DNA of 64,000 nucleotides from an uncultured Clostridia bacterium (lineage in GTDB: Bacteria > Bacillota > Clostridia > Lachnospirales > Anaerotignaceae): positions 124,001 through 188,000 of the forward strand of contig CABSIK010000002.1 in NCBI GenBank assembly GCA_902477755.1. The letters run 5' to 3'. Positions 1 through 7,262 of this stretch are shown one piece after another; the first letter of the stretch is position 1; the number at the start of each line of letters is the position of its first letter. Position numbers and translations under genes: made by a program. Under the pieces are notes generated by a model. The model was not told where the DNA came from and did no database searches. It saw only the letters and a program-made list of their open reading frames with translations.

Positions 1-129
1 GGAATTGCATACTATGCCTTGGCGTGTGCAGTCAGCTATATGCTGTCTGGTTATTATGGTTTGTATTCAGAGCAGAAAATCATGTATTCCAAAATGCAGC
101 CGGAATTCATCAACAAAAGTGTTCATTGA
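1..129 (+). CDS. C-terminal end of a ClC-type chloride channel/antiporter (partial)
   Basis: Frame 1 is open from the window edge and ends with TGA at 127-129, giving the last 42 residues of a protein whose start lies outside the window. The residues include a hydrophobic stretch followed by SGYYGLYSEQKIMYSK. This resembles the end of the last membrane helix region of bacterial ClC chloride channels, where a serine-glycine-rich helix leads into a Tyr-x-x-Gln-Lys segment. The call rests on this short resemblance only, and another polytopic membrane protein is possible. Confidence 0.5.
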   Translation, partial: GIAYYALACAVSYMLSGYYGLYSEQKIMYSKMQPEFINKSVH

Positions 130-198
130 TGTCTGCGTAGAGGACAACATTTTTTGAAAGCAGAAGTCGCAGAACGAATAGAAATTTTGAATAAATGG

Positions 199-373
199 AT
201 TTTATGCATCATTTTATACATATTCTTGTTCTGAAAAGATTACAAAAGTAGTGTTTGGAAAAAGAAAAAACCCCTTAAAAAACTTGAAAAACAGGAAAAA
301 CTGTGCAAAGTGAATAAAAAAAACAGGAATTTAAAAAATTTCTGGTGAAACATTCTGATTGCATTTTATGCAT
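199..373. promoter_or_regulatory. Three ATTTTATGCAT-like motifs upstream of the amino acid importer
   Basis: ATTTTATGCAT occurs at 199-209 and again at 363-373, and ATTTTATACAT at 211-221. The copy at 363-373 is part of the palindrome TGCATTTTATGCA and lies inside the promoter spacer, so a bound protein would block RNA polymerase. The pattern is like an ArgR/AhrC half-site pair (TGNATA-type arms). Assignment to ArgR is inference. The rest of 130-460 is AT-rich and holds no convincing gene. Confidence 0.35.
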
Positions 374-387
374 GAGTCTAGTATAAT
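359..387 (+). promoter_or_regulatory. SigA-type promoter of the amino acid ABC importer
   Basis: TTGCAT at 359-364 and a perfect TATAAT at 382-387 are separated by 17 bases. The predicted start of transcription is near 394, which leaves an untranslated leader of about 65 bases before the binding-protein gene. Confidence 0.75.
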
Positions 388-460
388 CCTATTTGTAAGA
401 CAGCAGTGACTGTAAAGCAAGTTCAAAAAAGAGAAAAAAGTTTTAGGGAGGTAATTTCGT

Positions 461-1264
461 ATGAAAAAATATTTAAAAGGTATTCTTGCAACAACAATGG
501 TACTGTCCATGACAGCAGCTCTGGCTGGCTGCGGCGGCAGTGGTGAAACAGCTACAACAGATGCAGCAGAAGGCGGCGAAGCAAAAGATACTCTGGTTCT
601 GGCAACAAGCGCAGACTTCCCTCCTTACGAATATTACGAAGGTCAGGAAATCGTTGGTATCGACGCTGAAATTGCAAAAGCTCTGGGCGAAAAACTGGGT
701 TGTGAAGTAAAAATCGAAGACATGAACTTCGACTCCATCATCCCTTCCATCGTTTCCGGCAAAGCTGACATCGCAATGGCAGGTCTGACAGTAACAGAAG
801 AACGTCTGCAGAGCGTTGACTTCACAGACAGCTATGCAACAGGCGTACAGGTAGTAATTGTAAAAGAAGATTCTGACATCACAAGCGTTGATGATCTGTT
901 CGCAGAAGGCGCAAACCACACTGTAGGTGTTCAGACAGCAACAACTGGTGACCTGTACACAACAGGTGATATCGAAGGCGAAGGTCTGGGTACAGTAGAA
1001 CGTTATACAAAAGGCGCTGACGCAATCGCAGCTCTGACATCCGGTAAAATTGACTGTGTTGTTATCGACAACGAACCTGCAAAAGCATTCGTTGAAGCTA
1101 ACGAAGGTCTGAAAATTCTGGATACAGAATATATCACAGAAGACTATGCAATTGCTCTGGCAAAAGACAGTGAACTGACAGAATCCATCAACGCAGCTCT
1201 GCAGGAACTGAAAGATGACGGTACAGTACAGTCCATCATCGACAAATATATCACAGCAGAATAA
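461..1264 (+). CDS. Polar amino acid ABC transporter, substrate-binding lipoprotein
   Basis: This is the extracellular receptor of an amino acid importer, anchored to the membrane by a lipid. The 267-residue protein starts with a basic and hydrophobic signal and has the lipobox LAGC with Cys24 as the lipidated residue. The mature part has the family 3 solute-binding fold seen in glutamine, arginine and cystine receptors: an N-terminal segment with FPPYEYYEGQEIVGIDAEIA, then DFTDSYATGVQVVI and an aspartate-containing hinge region. It is the first gene of a three-gene operon with the permease and ATPase. The substrate cannot be told from sequence; the upstream repeats hint at control by arginine. 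Confidence 0.92.
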   Translation: MKKYLKGILATTMVLSMTAALAGCGGSGETATTDAAEGGEAKDTLVLATSADFPPYEYYEGQEIVGIDAEIAKALGEKLGCEVKIEDMNFDSIIPSIVSGKADIAMAGLTVTEERLQSVDFTDSYATGVQVVIVKEDSDITSVDDLFAEGANHTVGVQTATTGDLYTTGDIEGEGLGTVERYTKGADAIAALTSGKIDCVVIDNEPAKAFVEANEGLKILDTEYITEDYAIALAKDSELTESINAALQELKDDGTVQSIIDKYITAE

Positions 1265-1338
1265 TCAAATAAGAACCATGAACCGGGGACGGGAAACCGT
1301 CCCTGTTTTGGCATTACAGGAAAAAAGGAGGATTTTTT

Positions 1339-2076
1339 TTGGAAGGAATACAGAACTGGTGGGAAGGGATGCAGCAGCAGTTTTATATAAACTTTATTCA
1401 GGATGATCGGTGGAAATATCTTTGGAATGGTCTGGGTGTTACATTGCAGCTGACATTCTGTGCCGTATTGATCGGTATTGTTCTGGGTGTCATTCTGGCA
1501 ATGATCCGTTCTACTTATGATAAAAATTATCAGGAAATGCGTCCTGGTTTTGGACGTTTTATGCTGAAAATCTTAAACATTATTGCGAAAATTTATCTGA
1601 CAGTGATCCGTGGTACACCTGTTGTTGTACAGCTGATGATTATGTACTACATTATTCTGGCATCCTCCAACAACAAACTTTTGGTTGGTATGATTGCTTT
1701 CGGTGTCAACTCCGGTGCCTATGTTGCAGAAATTGTACGAAGCGGCATCATGTCCATTGATCCCGGTCAGTTTGAAGCTGGACGCAGTTTGGGCTTTAAC
1801 TATGTGCAGACCATGCGTTATATCATCATTCCGCAGGCACTGAAGAATGTACTGCCTGCGCTGGCAAACGAATTCATTGTATTGCTGAAGGAAACCTCTG
1901 TTGCAGGCTATATCGCAATGCAGGATCTGACAAAGGGCGGCGACATCATCCGTGGTGTTACATACAGCCCCTTTATGCCTTTGATCGGCGTTGCGCTGAT
2001 TTATCTGGTTATGGTTATGTTCTTTACCTTCCTGGTAAATAAACTGGAAAGGAGATTGAGAAGCAGTGAGCGGTAA
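1339..2076 (+). CDS. Polar amino acid ABC transporter, permease
   Basis: This is the membrane channel of the importer (245 residues). It has several hydrophobic segments, an RGTPVVVQL region and the cytoplasmic EAA-type loop (EAGRSLGFNYVQTMRYIIIPQA) that docks on the ATPase; these are the marks of the HisM/GlnP family. Translation probably starts at the TTG at 1339, because AAGGAGG at 1325-1331 is placed right for it and no ATG is nearer. It overlaps the next gene by 11 bases, which suggests translational coupling. Confidence 0.9.
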   Translation: MEGIQNWWEGMQQQFYINFIQDDRWKYLWNGLGVTLQLTFCAVLIGIVLGVILAMIRSTYDKNYQEMRPGFGRFMLKILNIIAKIYLTVIRGTPVVVQLMIMYYIILASSNNKLLVGMIAFGVNSGAYVAEIVRSGIMSIDPGQFEAGRSLGFNYVQTMRYIIIPQALKNVLPALANEFIVLLKETSVAGYIAMQDLTKGGDIIRGVTYSPFMPLIGVALIYLVMVMFFTFLVNKLERRLRSSER

Positions 2077-2812
2077 TGAATCCTTGATCCGTGTGGAAAA
2101 TTTACAGAAACATTATAATAAAGGTGCTATCAAAGCGCTGGATGGCATTAATACAGAAATCAAAAAAGGCGAAGTTGTGGTTGTTATCGGACCCTCTGGT
2201 TCTGGTAAATCTACTTTCCTGCGTTGCTTGAATCTGTTGGAAGTACCTACAGGCGGACATATCTATTTTGACGGTGTGGATATCACAGATGTGAAATCAG
2301 ATATCAACATCCATCGTCAGAGAATGGGTATGGTGTTCCAGCATTTCAATCTCTTTCCCCACATGACCATTTTGAAAAATATGATCATTGCACCTATGAA
2401 GCTGCAAGGGAAAAGTGAGGCAGAAGCAACAGAACTGGCAATGAGTCTGCTGCGCCGTGTTGGCTTGGAAGATAGAGCAAATGCATATCCTTCCCAGCTT
2501 TCCGGTGGTCAGAAACAGCGTATTGCCATTGTGCGTGCCCTGTGCATGCAGCCGGAAGTAATGCTTTTTGACGAACCCACTTCCGCTCTTGACCCTGAAA
2601 TGGTTGGCGAAGTTTTGGAAGTTATGAAACAGCTGGCGGAAGAAAATATGACCATGGTAGTGGTTACCCATGAAATGGGCTTTGCCCGTGAAGTGGCAAC
2701 CCGTGTTATGTTCATGGCTGATGGCCGTCAGGTGGAAGAAGGCACACCAGAAGAAATCTTTACAAATCCCAAAAGCGAACGTTTGCAGACATTCCTTGCA
2801 AAAGTACTGTAA
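2066..2812 (+). CDS. Polar amino acid ABC transporter, ATP-binding protein
   Basis: This is the energy-coupling ATPase of the importer (248 residues). Visible motifs in order are Walker A GPSGSGKST, the Q-loop (VFQHFNLFPHMT), signature LSGGQKQR, Walker B VMLFDEPTSALDP and the switch histidine in VVVTHEMGFA. These are typical of the GlnQ/HisP family. A GTG at 2066 is the likely start, within the end of the permease gene and just after GGAGATTGAG. The bidirectional terminator that follows closes the operon. Confidence 0.93.
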   Translation: MSGNESLIRVENLQKHYNKGAIKALDGINTEIKKGEVVVVIGPSGSGKSTFLRCLNLLEVPTGGHIYFDGVDITDVKSDINIHRQRMGMVFQHFNLFPHMTILKNMIIAPMKLQGKSEAEATELAMSLLRRVGLEDRANAYPSQLSGGQKQRIAIVRALCMQPEVMLFDEPTSALDPEMVGEVLEVMKQLAEENMTMVVVTHEMGFAREVATRVMFMADGRQVEEGTPEEIFTNPKSERLQTFLAKVL

Positions 2813-2816
2813 TAAA

Positions 2817-2850
2817 AACCCCTTTTGTTTATACACAAAAGGGGTTTTTT
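2817..2850. terminator. Bidirectional Rho-independent terminator
   Basis: AACCCCTTTTGT (2817-2828) and ACAAAAGGGGTT (2835-2846) form a perfect 12-bp stem with a 6-base loop. A T run follows on the plus strand and an A run precedes it, so it can end both the importer operon and the convergent minus-strand operon. Confidence 0.9.
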
Positions 2851-2875
2851 ATGTCAGAATATAAGAATATTCGGT

Positions 2876-3787
2876 TTAAGGCTGTAAACTGAAGGAGCCG
2901 TTGGAAAGAGAAGTTTTGCCGCCGTTTTTTTCTTTCCGATAAGAAGTGCTGTCCTCACCGCCGGAAAGAACGGTTCCGTCGGATGTGGTAACGGAGAAGG
3001 TGATGAAATAATCTGTACCTTGTTCAAATTTGTTTGTAAAATCAGCGGAAAATCCTAACCGCTGCAAGTTTTCTACATCTGGCGTGGGGGCCATAGGATC
3101 GGCAGTATAAACATCTTCTAAAGCGGCATCAGGATTGTTCATAAGAGACATGGGAACTGTGAAACATTCGCCTGTATTAGCGTTTTCTATATTAGCTTCG
3201 GCTTTTATGATGTCTTTTACTTCATAGAAAGAATCTGATGGATATACCAGCAGATATAATGTAGCTGCATTTTGCCCCCATTGGCTTTGGGCGTCTATGT
3301 TACTGTACTGGGCTGTGGAAACACTCCCTAGTTCTTCCTGTCTGGTGACGCCGTTGGATGATATGGCAATGAAAAGGGTTCCGTCATCAAAAAGCCCTGT
3401 TTCCATAGTGACTTTCCATACACCGTTTTCCAATGTGGCTTTTTGGGATTGTACAGAGCCATCTCCTTTTTTTATCCGAAATTCAGCCGTTTCTCCGTCT
3501 GCAATGGCTTTCGGTGTGGCTTCTGCCAGAAGAACAATGATGCCATCTTGTTTTTGAACAGAAAAATTTGAATTGGAAAGGAGAGAGGACTGTTCATCTA
3601 AAATACTTTCCATCCGCTGGGTGATGCTGGAGGTGTTGACAGAAATACTGTCCATGACTTGGTTTTGCATGTTTGCCATTTGTTGTTCCAGTGCTTTTTG
3701 TCTGCTGGAAATCTGGAGTAAAAATCCTGTGTTTGCTACTAATAAAGCGGCACAGATGCCTAAGGCAATATGGGTTTTGTTCATCAT
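2876..3787 (-). CDS. Membrane-anchored coiled-coil protein of unknown function
   Basis: I do not recognise this 303-residue protein. It begins with a hydrophobic segment (residues about 5-25) that can act as a signal anchor. A Gln/Met-rich heptad-like region follows (about 28-70), probably a coiled coil, and then a beta-rich domain with many Thr, Ser and Asp residues. This suggests an extracellular protein tethered to the membrane by one helix. The start at 3787 has AAAGGAG eight bases upstream. It follows the SUKH-domain gene by 14 bases, so the two are probably cotranscribed. Confidence 0.7.
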   Translation of the reverse strand: MMNKTHIALGICAALLVANTGFLLQISSRQKALEQQMANMQNQVMDSISVNTSSITQRMESILDEQSSLLSNSNFSVQKQDGIIVLLAEATPKAIADGETAEFRIKKGDGSVQSQKATLENGVWKVTMETGLFDDGTLFIAISSNGVTRQEELGSVSTAQYSNIDAQSQWGQNAATLYLLVYPSDSFYEVKDIIKAEANIENANTGECFTVPMSLMNNPDAALEDVYTADPMAPTPDVENLQRLGFSADFTNKFEQGTDYFITFSVTTSDGTVLSGGEDSTSYRKEKNGGKTSLSNGSFSLQP

Positions 3788-3801
3788 AAGCTTTCTCCTT
3801 T

Positions 3802-4470
3802 CTATTTTTCGTTCGGAAAAAAGAAACTGCGAAAAAGTTTGGCGTTGGGACAGTCTGGTTGGATGCCGTCGGTTTTGTTTGGCAGAAAGGGAGCCATCTG
3901 TGAATCTTCTGTTCCACAGAGCCCCACTGCCGTATACCGTTCCAGAAAATCCCCGAAGGAATGCCCCAATACACAGAGGTGATATTCTGCGGCATATAAA
4001 TCTAAATAAAGAACTGGTGGGTCGAAAGCATCCTGACTGTAATCCAGCACCAGAAAATCACCGCAGGGCACCCAAGTCAGAGGGAGTACATTTTGCAGCC
4101 GTGTAGCGGAGGGATGCTCTGGCTCTGCCAGACAGACGTGAATCGCCTCCTGACAACTTTGGTTTAATAACGGCAGGTCATCCAGAGAAAGTTCCAGAAA
4201 AGCGGAAAATAAACTATGGATGGAAGACGGTAATTTTTTAGAAAAATCATCAGAAAAATACGCGGTCAATTTCAGATAGCGTGCATGATGGAGAAAAAAT
4301 GTCCGCAGGCTGTCAGGAAGTCTCCGATTGATTTGCTTTTCCACAGCAGAGATTTCTTCTTCTGTGGCTGGCGGTTCCAACTGAAATAAAGGGGAATCAT
4401 CTTTATCACAGATTGGCGCGTATGCCTCCATCCAGTGGGACATGGTTTTCAAAATTTCTTCATAGTCCAT
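3802..4470 (-). CDS. SMI1/KNR4 (SUKH) domain protein
   Basis: The 222-residue protein has the SUKH layout: an N-terminal helix-turn region with PATEEEISAVEKQINRRLP followed by SLRTFFLHHA, and a late strand region GDFLVLDYSQ / PPVLYLDL ending in SFGDFLERY. SUKH proteins bind partner proteins, and many are immunity proteins against contact-dependent or polymorphic toxins. No toxin gene is next to it here, so the function is open. The frame extends upstream to 4515, but ATG at 4470 has GGAGGG at the right distance and is preferred. It is the first gene of a two-gene operon. Confidence 0.7.
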   Translation of the reverse strand: MDYEEILKTMSHWMEAYAPICDKDDSPLFQLEPPATEEEISAVEKQINRRLPDSLRTFFLHHARYLKLTAYFSDDFSKKLPSSIHSLFSAFLELSLDDLPLLNQSCQEAIHVCLAEPEHPSATRLQNVLPLTWVPCGDFLVLDYSQDAFDPPVLYLDLYAAEYHLCVLGHSFGDFLERYTAVGLCGTEDSQMAPFLPNKTDGIQPDCPNAKLFRSFFFPNEK

Positions 4471-4538
4471 AAATATCCCTCCATTCTTCCGAAAAAGAAC
4501 TCTTTTTTTCATCATAAAGAAAAAGGGGGACTTTGTCC

Positions 4539-4576
4539 AGAAAAAACAGCTTTGATGATTTCATGAAAGCTGTTTT
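4539..4576 (-). terminator. Rho-independent terminator of the ttcA/xer/Nudix operon
   Basis: Read on the minus strand, AAAACAGCTTT (4576-4566) pairs with AAAGCTGTTTT (4553-4543) in an 11-bp stem followed by a T run. It lies downstream of the Nudix gene and upstream of the SUKH gene start. Confidence 0.75.
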
Positions 4577-4578
4577 AT

Positions 4579-4679
4579 GGGCATCTTCATAGGAAAACAA
4601 AGAAAGCTGAAATCCTTATCAATTTATAGAGGATTCCAGCTCTTTTATTTATATAAGATTTAATTTGATTTTGCTTTTT
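4579..4679 (-). repeat. Dispersed stem-loop element, copy A (degenerate)
   Basis: This is the most diverged of four related elements in the window. Orientation is given by the order AAAGC end, hairpin, GATGCCC end, which here runs on the minus strand. The central stem is AGAAAGCTGAAATCCT (4601-4616) against AGGATTCCAGCTCTTT (4630-4645) with one A-C mismatch inside the conserved part. The conserved flank GGGCATCTTCATAGGAAAAC begins at 4579. It lies 10 bases after the Nudix stop codon, between that gene and its terminator. Confidence 0.75.
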
Positions 4680-4688
4680 ATGTATCTA

Positions 4689-5330
4689 TTATTTCTGATC
4701 TGCTTTTTCACTCTGCAATGCAGTAACAATGTGGTCAATGATTTGGGCTGTCAGGCCCCAGATGGTTTTGCCTTCATAATTGTAGAACAATTCGGGAACC
4801 TTGTAATCCCGGAAGCCATATTCTTTACCATTTTCAATGCGTTCATAAGGAAATGGCACGGACATATCTGCACGCCAGTACATGTAATGGACTTCTGGTT
4901 TCTGTTCCATGAAAAAGGAGAGAGGCACTGTAAAGACTTCTGCCACTTCTTCTTTCTGGCAAGTCAGATTTTTGTAATGGTCATAGGATACAAATCCGAT
5001 ATATGGCTGAATCAGTGCGCCGTAAACAGTGAGCATGAAGTTGCTTTTACCTAAAATCTGGATTTGTTCCGCAGGAATGCCGATTTCTTCTTCTGTTTCA
5101 CGCAGAGCGGTCTGTTTCAAATTTTCTCCTTTTTCCTGATGACCGCCGGGAAAGCAGATGTCACCGGGCTGGCGCACATGGGCGGCGCGTTTTGTCAGGA
5201 CGAAGTGCAGTTCATTGTTTTTTTCGGTCAGTAAAGCCATAATGCCGAATTTTTTCAGTTTTAGTATGGGCTGCGGTTCTTTTTCGCCAAAAGTCTGGCG
5301 AAAGTCCGCAGTAGTAGGTTTTTCTGCCAA
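4689..5330 (-). CDS. Nudix hydrolase, CoA pyrophosphatase type
   Basis: This enzyme of 213 residues hydrolyses a nucleoside diphosphate linked to another group. The Nudix box spans residues about 62-84, with the pattern G-x5-E-x7-RE-x2-EE-x-G (REtEEEiG). Just before it, LTKRAAHVRQPGDICFPGG matches the UPF0035 signature of the CoA-pyrophosphatase subgroup (NudL/YeaB), which splits CoA into 4'-phosphopantetheine and 3',5'-ADP. The likely start is a TTG at 5330 with AAAGGA nine bases upstream; it follows the recombinase stop codon by five bases. Substrate is inferred from the subgroup motif. Confidence 0.82.
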   Translation of the reverse strand: MAEKPTTADFRQTFGEKEPQPILKLKKFGIMALLTEKNNELHFVLTKRAAHVRQPGDICFPGGHQEKGENLKQTALRETEEEIGIPAEQIQILGKSNFMLTVYGALIQPYIGFVSYDHYKNLTCQKEEVAEVFTVPLSFFMEQKPEVHYMYWRADMSVPFPYERIENGKEYGFRDYKVPELFYNYEGKTIWGLTAQIIDHIVTALQSEKADQK

Positions 5331-5335
5331 GATGC

Positions 5336-6397
5336 TCAGTCCTTTCTCAGCTTGATATAAGAAGCGGCGCGTTTTCTTCGGTTTTCTTCGATTTCCGCAT
5401 AGTGTTTTCGGGTGGTGTTGACGTCTGCATGTCCTAAGGTATCTGCAACCAGATAAATGTCACCTGTTTCCTGATAGAGATTGGTGCCGTAAGTGCTCCG
5501 CAGTTTATGGGGTGTGATATTTTTCGCTGTAACGCCATGGGCGTATTTTTTTACCAGATTCTGCACAGCACGGACGGAGATGCGTTTACCTTGAGAAGAA
5601 AGGAAAAGGGCATCATCATTTTCATCTTTGGTGACAACCTGATTCCGTTCCTCCAGATAATCAGAAAGGGCTTCTGCCACTTCTTCTCCGAAATACAGCA
5701 TCACTTCGTTACCGCCTTTGCGCAGGACTTTTACGGCATAGTTCTGAAAATCCAAATCTTTCCGGTTGATGCCTACACATTCCGATACACGCATACCGGT
5801 GCCTAACAGCAATGTGATCAGTGCCAAATCTCGTTTTTTTGTTTTCTCATGACGGGCTTTTTGTCGGTCTGTCAGGTTGTTGCCGCTTTCCACCGCATCC
5901 AACAGGTTTGCCATTTCATTTACATCCAAACGAGTGATTTTCTTTTCATGGATTTTTGGTGTATCCACAATGGTGGCTGGGTTGGCTTTGATCTTTCCTT
6001 TTTTATAGAAATATTTGTACATGGAACGAACAGAAGCCAATTTTCTTGCCTTGCCTTTTTCATCGTTGTGGTGGGCTGTCTGCTGCTGGGGCTGGTTCTG
6101 GTCAGGGGCTATATAATAGGAAAGATATTCCAAATAACATTCAATATCCTCTGATGTAATTTGATCCAGCGCATCTACTTCCAGATGACGGGTTTCCATG
6201 CCCCCCAGCTTATCATGTTCTTCATAAAGATAGCGGAAAAACACACGCAGGTCATAGGCGTAAGCCAGTCTGGTTTTTGTGGAAGTGGTCTGGGCAATAC
6301 CACGGAAAAACTCCCGCAAAAATGGCGGCAGGTCTGCCTGCACCTCTCGCAGCAGTTCTGTTTCTTTGATCTTCAGTTCTTCATGGTAAACAGACAT
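5336..6397 (-). CDS. Tyrosine recombinase, XerC/XerD-like
   Basis: The 353-residue protein has an N-terminal SAM-like core-binding domain (DLPPFLREFFRGIAQTTSTKTRLAYAYDLRVFF) and a C-terminal catalytic domain. Catalytic residues can be seen: Arg in TGMRVSE, His-x-x-Arg in HKLRSTYG, His in LGHADVNTT and the nucleophile Tyr in RKHYAEI. Chromosomal Xer enzymes resolve chromosome dimers at dif. No attachment site, excisionase or phage gene is nearby and it sits inside a housekeeping operon, so I favour a resident Xer-type protein over a mobile-element integrase. ATG at 6397 is one base after the upstream gene's stop and has GGAGAG before it; a longer open frame to 6472 is unlikely to be used. Confidence 0.82.
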   Translation of the reverse strand: MSVYHEELKIKETELLREVQADLPPFLREFFRGIAQTTSTKTRLAYAYDLRVFFRYLYEEHDKLGGMETRHLEVDALDQITSEDIECYLEYLSYYIAPDQNQPQQQTAHHNDEKGKARKLASVRSMYKYFYKKGKIKANPATIVDTPKIHEKKITRLDVNEMANLLDAVESGNNLTDRQKARHEKTKKRDLALITLLLGTGMRVSECVGINRKDLDFQNYAVKVLRKGGNEVMLYFGEEVAEALSDYLEERNQVVTKDENDDALFLSSQGKRISVRAVQNLVKKYAHGVTAKNITPHKLRSTYGTNLYQETGDIYLVADTLGHADVNTTRKHYAEIEENRRKRAASYIKLRKD

Positions 6398-6398
6398 C

Positions 6399-7121
6399 TT
6401 AGATCTCTCCGTTCCAACCCTTGATTTGTGAACGCTTGATGGCGCCGAATACTTTTTCCTGCAAGTTGTCATAGTCCTTAGACAGCTCTGCCAGCAATTC
6501 TTTTGTTTCCTGACGTTTGGTGTTGCCGTCTGCCAGACAGGGGTTTTTTACAATATCAATGCCGCTTTTTGTCACAAAAGAACGGCATTCCCATTCGGGC
6601 ACATACATGAGCGGACGAATGGAATAAAGTTTGCTTCGATCCAGATAACTCACAGGGGCGAAGCAGTTGATGCGTCCTTCATAGAACAGGGACATGAAGA
6701 ATGTTTCTACCACGTCATCTTTGTTGTGACCTAATGCCACTTTATTACAGCCCAGTTCTTCCGCTTTGGTATTCAAAGCGCCTTTACGCATTTTTGCGCA
6801 GAGGGAACAGGGATTTTTTTCTTTTCTTTCTTCAAAAATGATCTGTCCAATGTCTGTGTTGACAACGGTATAAGGCACGCCGATACTGTCACAAAGTGCC
6901 TGGATGTCATCATAAACAGCTCCGGGCAGTCCCAGAGAAACAGTGATGGCTTCCAGTTCGAAATGTTTGGGATAAAAACGCTGCAAATGCTTCAGCGCAA
7001 TGAGCAGACAGATGCTGTCTTTCCCCCCGGAAACGCCCACAGCGATTTTGTCGCCTTCTTCGATCATGTGGTAATCGTCCACAGCACGGCGGACATAACT
7101 CAGTAATTTCTGTAATTTCAT
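6399..7121 (-). CDS. TtcA-like tRNA thiolation / PP-loop ATPase
   Basis: This is a member of the TtcA/TilS superfamily, which adenylates a tRNA base so that it can be thiolated; TtcA makes 2-thiocytidine. The PP-loop SGGKDS is at residues 31-36. Two cysteine groups that could bind an iron-sulfur cluster are visible, CSLCAKMRKG in the middle and the cysteine of NPCLADGNTKR later, together with the substrate loop ALGHNKDDVVETFF. Length (240 residues) fits the short TtcA type. It opens an operon with the recombinase and Nudix genes, which follow with gaps of 1 and 5 bases. Which tRNA base it modifies cannot be told. Confidence 0.82.
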   Translation of the reverse strand: MKLQKLLSYVRRAVDDYHMIEEGDKIAVGVSGGKDSICLLIALKHLQRFYPKHFELEAITVSLGLPGAVYDDIQALCDSIGVPYTVVNTDIGQIIFEERKEKNPCSLCAKMRKGALNTKAEELGCNKVALGHNKDDVVETFFMSLFYEGRINCFAPVSYLDRSKLYSIRPLMYVPEWECRSFVTKSGIDIVKNPCLADGNTKRQETKELLAELSKDYDNLQEKVFGAIKRSQIKGWNGEI

Positions 7122-7153
7122 AAATGCTTGTTCCTCCTCATTTCATGGTATCC

Positions 7154-7181
7154 ATTATAGCGAATTTTTACGAAAAATCAA
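7154..7181 (-). promoter_or_regulatory. Promoter of the ttcA-like operon
   Basis: On the minus strand TTGATT (7181-7176) and TATAAT (7159-7154) are separated by 16 bases. It lies about 35 bases before the start codon, back to back with the promoter of the GH3 lipoprotein. Confidence 0.65.
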
Positions 7182-7191
7182 AGGGGAATAC

Positions 7192-7220
7192 TGTTCATTT
7201 TTTTGGAAAAAGGATATAAT
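7192..7220 (+). promoter_or_regulatory. Putative promoter of the GH3 lipoprotein gene
   Basis: A perfect TATAAT at 7215-7220 has a weak -35 (TGTTCA, 7192-7197) at 17 bases. AGGAGG at 7251-7256 then serves the ATG at 7263. Confidence 0.5.
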
Positions 7221-7262
7221 GAAAACAATATAGATTTTGAAACGTATCATAGGAGGAACCTT

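Noticed and set aside
283..310. CCCCTTAAAAAACTTG near the first promoter as a fifth copy of the stem-loop element
   Set aside because: Only a short A-rich end resembles the element; the central stem and the GATGCCCC end are absent.
5336..6397. Tyrosine recombinase as sign of a prophage or integrative element
   Set aside because: It is in a tight operon with tRNA-modification and Nudix genes and no attachment repeats or mobile genes are nearby.
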